Shown: in pieces, positions 56,412 through 64,000 of the stretch
How the letters are laid out: each line of letters opens with the position of its first letter
How positions within the stretch are numbered: the first letter of the stretch is position 1
Origin: Magnaporthiopsis rhizophila
Lineage: Eukaryota > Ascomycota > Sordariomycetes > Magnaporthales > Magnaporthaceae
Length of the DNA: 64,000 bases
Direction of reading: 5' to 3'
NCBI GenBank assembly: GCA_003049465.1
Contig: PYSS01000006.1
Location: 226,818 to 290,817 of the forward strand
Notes under the pieces: model-generated
Databases searched by the model: none
The model's input: only the letters and a program-made list of their open reading frames with translations
What the model was told of the DNA's origin: nothing
Program-made: the position numbers and the translations under genes

Positions 56412-58001
56412 GCGTGGTGGATGACGTAATTTTGGGTGGGTGGGAGCGGGATGATCTCGAGGGGTAAGAGGGACTTTTACCCAAGCAGTGAGATTTCTAG
56501 TGCGAAGCTGGACACTCGACAAACAGTTTTTCACGCCCGGCGGATGACTATCCTCGCATCAAGCTTGAACTGACATACAAGGCCTGCGGCCAGAAAGGAC
56601 AGTGGTTTGAAGCTGCAACCCAATTCATGGAAAGTGCGCGAGGTAATTGCAAGGCGGGCGATGATGGCAGTGCTTGCGGAAAACGAGCACCTGCGAAAAT
56701 CGAAGACCTTCCTGCACGGGGCAATCTGGGGTTTTTCGAGAAATCCGTCGTACAAGCCCGTGTTCTCGGCTCGTTAGCTACCTAGTGCAAAGTTTGTACT
56801 GACAGGTGCCAGACCGCTGCTGAAGCACTTTTTTTTTCCTTCTTTTTTACCAGGTTGGACCAAGGCGGTGGCCCCCTGTATCCCTAGACCCTGGACGAGA
56901 GCCCATAAATTTGCCAGCTCTAGCGTAGCCGCGAGTGGAGGCGGTGACGTGACGTTACACCGCAGCGCTGTTACTGGGCAAATTAGCCCACGATCGATTC
57001 CGACCAAGCCAATCAAAATCGAGACCAGGGGATACAGGGCCAACAGGGTCCCGACTTCACCTCCAGGGGTTTATAAAGGAGCGGTATTGACGGGTTTCTG
57101 ATAACTTCCCGAATCACCGCACCAGATATCCCGCGATGCTCTGGTGGAGGCTGCGTATGTTTTGCTTCGTGTGGCCAACCTCGCGAGTCAATGTCAACGT
57201 TGATATGGTCAACGGCACGGCGTTCGCTGACAAGCATCGGGAAACCGACGGGAAGCCGGCAAAAGGGCCCCAGCCAATGAGATGCCGGGCGAGAGTCCGA
57301 GATGCGGCCAGGTTCAGACCAGTCAAGAAAAAAATAACACCCCAATTCCCAGCTGCCGCGTTCGGTTTGCTATGCCGAATTCCAAGTTGACCTCTGCTAA
57401 CCTTGGGTTTGCTGTGGGCTGGATGGCGGCATTATGGATGTACCGTTGGAACGGATCGCTCGCCATTGTCACCCTCCCAGCGGGCGCCGTTTTTTTTTTC
57501 CCTCGACGTCATCACCAGACGGCGGGCGCCGCCGGGCCCCCTCTCGGCGAATTATGGGACGGCCGTTCTGCCGACGATGCTTGAACCCTGGTGTCACAGC
57601 GCCGTCCCCGGGAGCCCGCGTGCCCGCCACTGGCGGCTGCTTGACGGCCGAGCCCAAGGTCCAGGGGTGTGGGCATGGGCATTGCGTGGACCCCGCTCCG
57701 CAACCCCACAGGGGGCCGCTACATCGTCGGACGACGTGACAAGGCCAGGAATGTTGACCGGGCGGGGAGAGCAAACTGTTTGGTCGGCGAGTGATTATTA
57801 GCCATTAATGCCCGGGGCCGAGCCGTTGGGATGTGTATAGAATGCAGACACGCGCGCTCATGAACTCCAGGTTCAGATTCAATCCATTCGTGTGCTACAG
57901 ATCCAGATTCATCTCTTCCAGAGGCAACCTGCCTGCCTGCCTGCCTGCCTGCCTGCCAAAGCCAACATATTTATATCGCACCTCGCTCACTTCCTCTCCT
58001 C
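56412..58001. other. Intergenic region upstream of the monooxygenase fusion
   Basis: 1.6 kb. No gene seen; frames are short. A TATA-like TTTATAAAGG lies at 57071-57080 and the leader contains a (CCTG)7 tract 46 bp before the start codon. Confidence 0.5.
57928..57957 (+). repeat. (CCTG)7 microsatellite in the leader
   Basis: Seven CCTG units plus CC immediately upstream of the monooxygenase gene, probably in its 5' UTR. Confidence 0.9.
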
Positions 58002-60821
58002 ATGGCGCCAAAACCCTTCCGGGCCATCATCGTCGGCGGCGGCGTCGGTGGCCTGACGCTCGCCAACATCCTGGAGCAGCTGGGCATCGACTATGTCCTG
58101 CTCGAGGCGTTTCGAGACTTTTCCCCCCCGGCCGGCGCCAGCATTGCCATGCAGCCGGGCGGCCAGCGCATACTGGACCAGCTGGGTTGTAAGGCGGGCT
58201 TCGTCGAAGGCGTCCCGGATCTCGACACCTCCAAGCCCATGACCGCGGGCAAGCCGATCCTCATCTTCCGAGGCTACAACGACAGCATGATTAAGAAGTG
58301 AGTGTGCCGTTGTGGGGGATCCGTTTTGCCTTTTTTTTTCCTTCTTCTTGTGTGCTAACGAGCCGGCCGACTCGACTGATATAGAACCGGCCATGGGGTG
58401 GCGTTCAACGATCGGCAGATGCTGCTCCGAGTTCTGCACGACAACATCAAGGACAAATCCAAGCTCCTGCTCAACAAGCGTGTCTCAAAAGTGACGGCCA
58501 CCGAGGCAGGCGCAACCGTGGAGACAAAAGACGGCGACGTCTTCGAGGGCGACATCGTTGTTGGGCTAGATGGCATCCGAAGCACCGTCCGCGGGGAGAT
58601 GTGGCGTATCGCGTCCGAGACCTCGCCCGGATACTTCCCCAAGGATGAATGGAAGCGTAAGAAGAGCATCGAAACCTCCCAGATTGACTACTACCTAGGT
58701 ATTTTCAAGAGGAAAAAGAAATAAGGTGCTGACGGTCGGCGATACGTGCGATCTCAGGCGTCCCAATCGATATCAAATGTCTATACGGCATCTGCAGGTC
58801 TCACAAGCGGATCCCGGCCGGCCACGTCCTTAACGTCATGGCCCGCGGGCACTCGTATCTTCTGATCGGCGGTCCGGAGGGCAAGGTCTACTATTTCCTC
58901 TTCGTGAAGCTCCCCCAGCGCATCACGGCCGACAAGTCGCCGCGCTACTCGACCGAGGACGCCAGGGCGCTGGCCGAGGAGTACCGCCACGACACCATCA
59001 TCGGCGACTGCACCTTTGGCCAGATCTTCGACGACAGCGTCTCGTTCGGCATGACGCCGGTCCACGAGCACGTGTTTGAGAAGTGGCACTACGGCCGCGT
59101 CATCACGCTCGGCGACGCCGCCCACAAGCCCAACCCCATCAGCGGCCACGGCGGCAACGGCGCCATGGAGAGCGTGGCCGAGCTGGCCAACCAGCTGAAG
59201 CGGCGGCTAGACTCGTCGCCGTCCGGCCGCCTGTCCGCCGGGGAGATCGACTCCGTCTTCAGGGACACCCAGGCCGTCAGGTTCGCGCGGGCAAAGCAGA
59301 TTGTCAAGTTCTCCCACGACCAGCAGGACTTCAACGCCCCATCCGGCCCGCTCGGCTTCCTCGCCATCCGGCTGGCCCCGTGGATCCTCCGCGAGGAGAC
59401 CTTGACCGAGACGCATCTCCACGTCGCACTCGATGCCGTGCGCGTCGACGGCCTCCCGGTGCCGTTCCGCCCCCACTACATCCCCTGGACGGACGAGCTC
59501 CCCGCCAGGCCCATCAGGGGCTCGTGGATCCCCAGGGCCGTCGTTGGCCTCACGTTGCTGGCGCTCTCATACGCGGCCGGCTACGGGCTGAAGACGCCCG
59601 AGGACCTGCCCCGGTCCTTCCTCGGCCGTCCGTTCAGGGAGTTCTTCACCGGACAGCAGGTGACGGATCGTTTCCTTACCGTCCTGACCCAAGTCTTCTC
59701 CCTCGCCGTCGGCAGCCGGAGCCCGGAGACCCGCCTGCAGGTCACGTACTTCCTGCTCATGCTGACGCCCGCGGTGCTCATCTGGGTGGTCGAGGCAAAC
59801 AGGCGCGGGAACCTGAAGACCCTGCTAGGCCGCGCCGTGACGTGGTAAGCTTTCCTCTATGCTGTATACCCCCCGCAAGGCCGTGGATTCTCTTGATGAA
59901 GGATAGCTGGCTAAAAAAAAGGAAATCGCAAACGCTGACACCAAAAAAAAAAAAAAAAAAAACAGGCCTTCCATCTACACCACCGCATACCAGCTGCTGG
60001 GCGTCGCCCGCGTCGGTCCCATCTACTTCCTCATCTCCCTGCTCGTGGGCCGCAGCACCATCTACCACCGCCAATCCAGCCGCGTCGTCGACGAGGACGT
60101 GGCGCGCGCCCTGCTCCCGGCCGTCTTCGTCGGCTACGTCGTCCCCACAATCTGCATGATGCTCCCGCTGTGGGCTACGCCCGTGACCTGGCTCGACCTC
60201 ATGACCCTTTGGCAGTTCGCGCCCGTCGTCGTCGGCCCGCTCACGTCCCTCCTCGCCTCGCGCGGCGGCAGCAAGGAGACGACCAAGAAGGCGTTGTCGG
60301 CGGCGAAGGGGGAGGATAACAACAACAGCGGCATCCCCGTGGTCGGCGAGGTCGGCAACAGCGCCCTCTACGAGAACCGGGACTTGCCGCACCTCCTGAC
60401 CGCCTACGCCGTGACCTTTGCCGGCGCCGCGGCCGTGCACGTCGCCGTGATGGTCTACCTGCTGCTCGGGGCCGGGTCGGTCCGCACCGTCTTTTTCGAC
60501 GTGCCCTGCTGGCCCTGGAGCGCCGGCGCGACAACCTGGTACGTGGGCGCGAGCGCGGCTAGGGTCATGTCGGTGCTCTTCAGGTGGGATTTCATCATAT
60601 ACGCCGCCACGTTGCTGGTGTGGTGTCTGCACACCATCGTGGAGCTGCGCCGCGTCGGGTTCGTGCGCACCTTGGACGCGTGCAAGGCCGCTGCCGCCGT
60701 GCTTGCTTCGTTCGTCCTGGTCGGGCCGGGCGCCATGTACGCTGGGACCTGGTACTGGCGTGAGAAGACAATTGCGGGACTGAGCAAGATGGAGGAGGGG
60801 GTCGTGAAGAAGACGCAGTAG
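58002..60821 (+). CDS. FAD-dependent monooxygenase (PaxM-like) fused to a polytopic membrane domain
   Basis: Exons 58002-58297, 58385-58698, 58758-59844, 59966-60821, 850 aa. The first 430 residues are a group A flavin monooxygenase: FAD dinucleotide motif AIIVGGGVGGLTLANILEQL (8-27), GHGVAFNDRQMLLRVLH, VGLDGIRSTVRG (DG motif) and the second FAD motif VITLGDAAHKPNPISGHGGN (GD at 322-323). The style matches PaxM-type epoxidases of meroterpenoid and indole-diterpene pathways. From about 455 to 840 come about eight hydrophobic segments, e.g. AVVGLTLLALSYAAGYG, YFLLMLTPAVLIWVV, VGPIYFLISLLVG, LLPAVFVGYVVPTICMMLPL, LLTAYAVTFAGAAAVHVAVM, WDFIIYAATLLVWCLHTI. All junctions are in frame with no stop between halves, so this is one gene. 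Substrate unknown. Whether the membrane part is a cyclase or only an anchor is open. Confidence 0.88.
59943..59962 (+). repeat. Poly-A run in the last intron of the monooxygenase gene
   Basis: 20 A directly before the CAG acceptor (59963-59965), in place of a pyrimidine tract. Confidence 0.9.
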
Positions 60822-61316
60822 AGGAGAGGGGAGGTGGAGAGGACGCGGTAGGGAGAAGGGACGGTGAGGGTTTTGGCTTGTGGAGCTGGGCATGGAGGTG
60901 AGCGGGTGAAGCCTAGAGAACCCTGACGTAGCATAGCGTGGGCTTGTTATTTTGAGATTGTTAGGACATCTTAGTGGCGATAGTGTGCATATATCTCATC
61001 TCGACCCTGTTATTCTTTCGGTTTTAGTAGAGAATTTTGCTGTTCCGATCTTTTCTCCCCGCTCCACAATCACATTTCAGGATCAAGCCAGATGAGAGAG
61101 TCGCAAAAGAGGGTCCGCACCCAGTGTGCGTATTTCAGGTAAAGACAGTCGACGCAAAATATATGCAGTCAAGTAACGACCGTAACGTGAGAAGAGACCC
61201 AAACAAGCCTACATCTCCCAATGCTGACCCCAGAACCCCCGAAACTCCTATAATGCTGTGCTATACTGCAGATTGCCGAACCCTCCTCACCCAGCCCAGA
61301 ATCTTGTCGTCGCCGC
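60822..61316. other. Convergent intergenic region
   Basis: About 500 bp between the 3' ends of the monooxygenase fusion and the secreted-protein gene. No gene seen. Confidence 0.6.
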
Positions 61317-62175
61317 TTAGCACGTGAGCGTCTTGCCCTTGAAAACGCATCCGGCGTGCTCCATGGCGACGTTGATGTAGCCGCCGTCGCCCTTGGTGGT
61401 GTAAGTGTTGCCGGCGGTCATGTAGAAGCAGTCGTAGCTGTTTTTAGCAAGAAACAAAATTGTTAGCTTCCAGACAAACTGTTGACAAAACAAAAAAGCA
61501 ACACACAAAAAAAACTCACTTGACCTTGAGCAGCCCCGACTTGAGCTCCACGCTCGACTTGCCAGCCACCCCATCGGGCTTGGCGACCGTGTAGTCGGTG
61601 TTGCAGCAGATGGCGGCCGCGTACTTTGCCGGGTCCGGGTTGGCCGCCCACATGTCCTTGGTGGTGGTCTTTGTGAACTCCTCGCGCGCCTTTGTCCAGT
61701 TGGCCAGGCCCTTGATGGCCGCGAAGGCAGTGGTCGCGCCCGTCACGACCAGGTTGGTGATGGCGTCCTGAGCCACACCCGCCACGGCCCCCGTCACGAT
61801 GTCCTTGGCCAGGCCGCCGGCGGCGCCGCCGGCGGCCGATGGTGCCGGCTTATCGGCGGGCTTGTCGGCAGGCTTGTTAGCGGGTTTGTCGGCGGGCTTG
61901 GTAGCAGGCTTGTCGGCGGGCTTGTCCGCAGGCTTCGTAGCAGGCTTGGTAGCGGGCTTGTCGGCGGGCTTGACGGCGGGCTTGACAACAGGCTTGGCCG
62001 CTGGCTTGGGCGCCGGCTTAGAGGCGCGCTTGCCGGCCGAGGAAGACGAGGACTTGCCGGCCGGCTTCTTGCTCATGGCGCGGATTTCGAGCTGGCCGTT
62101 GTCGGGCTGGGCGAGGGGCGCGGCTGCGACGCTGAGGATGAAGGGGGTGAGGACGAGGAGGGTGTTGAACTGCAT
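61317..62175 (-). CDS. Secreted KPAx-repeat protein with cysteine-containing C-terminal domain
   Basis: Exons 62175-61520 and 61437-61317, 258 aa. A clear signal peptide MQFNTLLVLTPFILSVAAAP is followed by a candidate Kex2 site (GKR, 48-50). Residues 53-110 are 14 tetrapeptides of the type KPAx (x = D, T, P, A, N or V). A helical C-terminal domain follows (DIVTGAVAGVAQDAITNLVV, FAAIKGLANWTKAREEFTKT) with DMWAANPDPAKYAAAICCNT and five cysteines (190, 191, 222, 249, 258); it ends GGYINVAMEHAGCVFKGKTL plus TC. The C-terminal domain is the type found in small secreted proteins of plant- and insect-associated fungi, of unknown function; I recall it under a DUF label (possibly DUF7888) but cannot confirm. 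The spliced C-terminus is required: without the intron the frame stops at once. Confidence 0.85.
61846..62019 (-). repeat. 12-bp minisatellite coding for (KPAx)14
   Basis: In-frame tandem array inside the secreted-protein gene, 14 units of 12 bp with varying fourth codon, plus a final KP. Codons differ between units, so it is imperfect at DNA level. Confidence 0.88.
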
Positions 62176-64000
62176 GGTGGCGGTGGTTACGAAGGATGTC
62201 GAAAAAACGAAAAGATGGAGGGAAGACAGGAAGATGTGGAAGTGGATATCTCGACGAGAACAGAAGGAGAAGACCTAAAGAGAGAAGCGAAGACTGAAGG
62301 AGAGTAGACTGTTGAGGGAGTGAAGCTGAAGAGCTGGATGAGGAGAGAGAGAAAAAAAAGCTGTCCATCGTGGAGAGACATCATATCTTCTTATATCCTT
62401 TTGGAAGCTGCAGTCTCGACTCCCGATCCCCTGGAGTGTCGTTAGGTCCCGACCGGCCGATCCCCTCTCTCAGCCAATCGGACATTCTCACCAGGGATAG
62501 ACCTCGGAGGCCTAGGTACTCCTATTCCAGCTTCGGGCACCTAACTGCGCTCAACGGGATCTTCCATCATTACGCCCGCTCTCGATCCCAAGACCATCTC
62601 ACACGAAGAATGGGGTAAAAAACGCGGCTCGCAGGGCCCGGCCGGATCCACGGCCCGCATGGCAAGCGACCCAGCTTAAAAGCTATCTTTAGCAGCATCA
62701 ACAAGTGATCAGCAGGATTCCCATCTAGGGACGATGCCCGGAAGACGGATTAGACGAATAAGCGAGTGAGGTTTTCTCCGCGCAAGTTTTGGCGGGCGGG
62801 TATGCCCCACGACTTTGAGGCGAATCCGCGCCCCCACCCAGCCCTACGGGGCCTAGCCCCTCGTAATAGCGGGAGCCAATCGGCAGTGCTAGCGGGTCAA
62901 CGACGCTGGGAACCGACTCCACCAGCATTGCTGGGAATTTTGGGGCTCGCCAACATCCCCCTACTGCCCCTTGCACAGTACCGAGATTTGGGGATGTGGG
63001 GGATTGATATGCGACGACGGCGAGGACGCGTTTCTTGCGGCTAAGTGGGTTGAGAGGTTCTTGGCTTCTACTGGTGTGTGTCGAATTGAGGCACTGGGGG
63101 CTTTTCATTAGGTAACGTCGGGTGCTGCGCCAACGCTCTGGGCGTACCCTGGAAGGATCTACACATGCCGCCGCTACTGGCAGGGACAAGGAAAATACCA
63201 CAGTCGCATTGAGGAATACCCACACTCTAGCGAAGTTGATTTTAACCATAGCAAAGAGGTTAAAGGAGCCTCCCCTGTATGCGAGTTCGGCTCATTAGCA
63301 CGAATCCATGAATTGTGGCAGCTCTCAATCGCTTGTCAGTTATTTTTGCTTCTCTTGGCCGTGTTCTGTTTACGGAATGGCTTCTGTGCTTCTGTGCTTG
63401 GCAGTGTTTCATTTCCACGCTAGTCACCCAGAATCTTGATGGGTTTTCCTTGCCGTCTCCGCGCACATACAAAATGTCCCCAGAGAAATTCGCCAAGCTG
63501 GCACGCCTTGGCTTTCCCAGTCCACTTCGTCGTGGCGAGACCGGGCAATGAGCCATCTCCACCAAGGGTTCCCCCTGACGGCAATCTCCCAGATGGCAGA
63601 CATCTACCGCGCCAGCATGCCCCCGTGCCGAGGCGGTAGCGCGCTTCAGCATGAACTCGCCCCGTCGACGTGCCGCGGAGGCTCACGCCAAGCGTGGCTG
63701 TGGACCCGAGGTGCACGCGCACGAGCCGCCATCGTCAGAACAACTGCGGTAGACGGGCGGTTCTGTGGTGCCCAGTCGTGATTGTAGAGCCTAGACCGGC
63801 CCATCCCTTCGCGGTTTGCGTCATCCGAGCTCAAAGCTCTGTCCTCCGTGCCGGCAGCGAATAGGAGCTGGACCTGGACATCAACCTCAGTGCGAAAAGA
63901 TTTGGGTGCAATGAAGTGCAGGGCCACTCGCTGCTGGGCGTCGTAGCAGTTGATATTGCACCGTGTTTGGCTATCAGACGGCTAACCTACTGGGAAAAGG
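62176..64000. other. Promoter of the secreted-protein gene and unassigned terminal region
   Basis: The first 300 bp upstream of 62175 is purine-rich on the plus strand (pyrimidine-rich leader on the minus strand). Beyond that, frames at 62725-63249 (-), 63260-63652 (-) and around 63646-63927 (-) exist, but none has a recognisable domain or a clear start. I see no supported gene; an exon of a gene extending past the right edge cannot be excluded. Confidence 0.45.

Noticed and set aside
62725..63249. 174-codon minus-strand frame with a signal-peptide-like N-terminus
   Set aside because: Beyond the hydrophobic start, the sequence is random-looking with no domain or conserved cysteine pattern, and there is no splice or leader support.
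63646..63960. Minus-strand frame containing ALHFIAPKSFRTEVDVQVQL near the right edge
   Set aside because: The stretch reads like protein, but it has no ATG before it and an in-frame stop close upstream. It could be an internal exon of a gene cut by the window; not enough to call.

Overview
The window is nuclear DNA of a filamentous ascomycete (Pezizomycotina, most likely a Sordariomycete). Genes are monocistronic and carry short introns of about 50-285 bp with GTNNGT donors and CTAAC/CTGAC-type branch sites. Coding sequence is GC-rich at third positions. Gene content is typical for the group: Ypt1/Rab1, Sey1, Ctf4/SepB, CENP-C/Mif2, an Sfl1-type HSF factor, 2EXR and CYP52-like P450 genes. Intergenic DNA is rich in poly-A/poly-T runs, and two runs of N mark assembly gaps. 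I see no rRNA, tRNA, CRISPR array or intact transposon. Species identity cannot be read from the sequence.

Layout. 1-2088 (+): 3' part of an MFS multidrug-type transporter. 2457-3455 (-): kinase-like protein. 5277-6512 (+): 2EXR protein. 6922-8030 (-): probably mitochondrial NTF2-like protein. 9325-10456 (+): ypt1. 12362-15319 (-): large uncharacterised protein. 15.3-18.8 kb: gene-poor. 18804-20232 (-): WD40 protein, divergent from ctf4 at 20577-23255 (+). 23.3-29.9 kb: gene-poor, holding one assembly gap and probably the leader of the HSF-type factor at 29862-32026 (+). 33189-33950 (-): Lys-rich nuclear-type protein. 34223-36094 (-): cytochrome P450. 38108-39701 (+): succinyl-CoA ligase beta. 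40437-41525 (+): fructosamine-kinase-like protein. 42304-45085 (+): sey1. 46460-47572 (-): RNase H2 A subunit, divergent from CENP-C at 48224-50475 (+). 50594-50721: second gap. 51589-53310 (-) and 53844-56411 (+): divergent pair of uncharacterised proteins. 58002-60821 (+): FAD monooxygenase fused to a polytopic membrane domain. 61317-62175 (-): secreted protein with a KPAx repeat. The last 1.8 kb has no gene I can support.

Most genes are housekeeping: vesicle traffic and ER fusion, replication and genome stability (Ctf4, RNase H2), kinetochore (CENP-C) and the TCA cycle (Lsc2). They are not functionally clustered. The less ordinary items are the monooxygenase-membrane fusion, the KPAx-repeat secreted protein beside it, the kinase-like protein with a WGD catalytic loop, a GC-AG intron in the transporter, and two very large gene-poor intervals. 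I do not see a clear, complete novel system. The fusion enzyme is the best candidate for new chemistry.

Exon boundaries were worked out by hand from splice consensus and reading-frame continuity; every multi-exon model given keeps an open frame to its stop.
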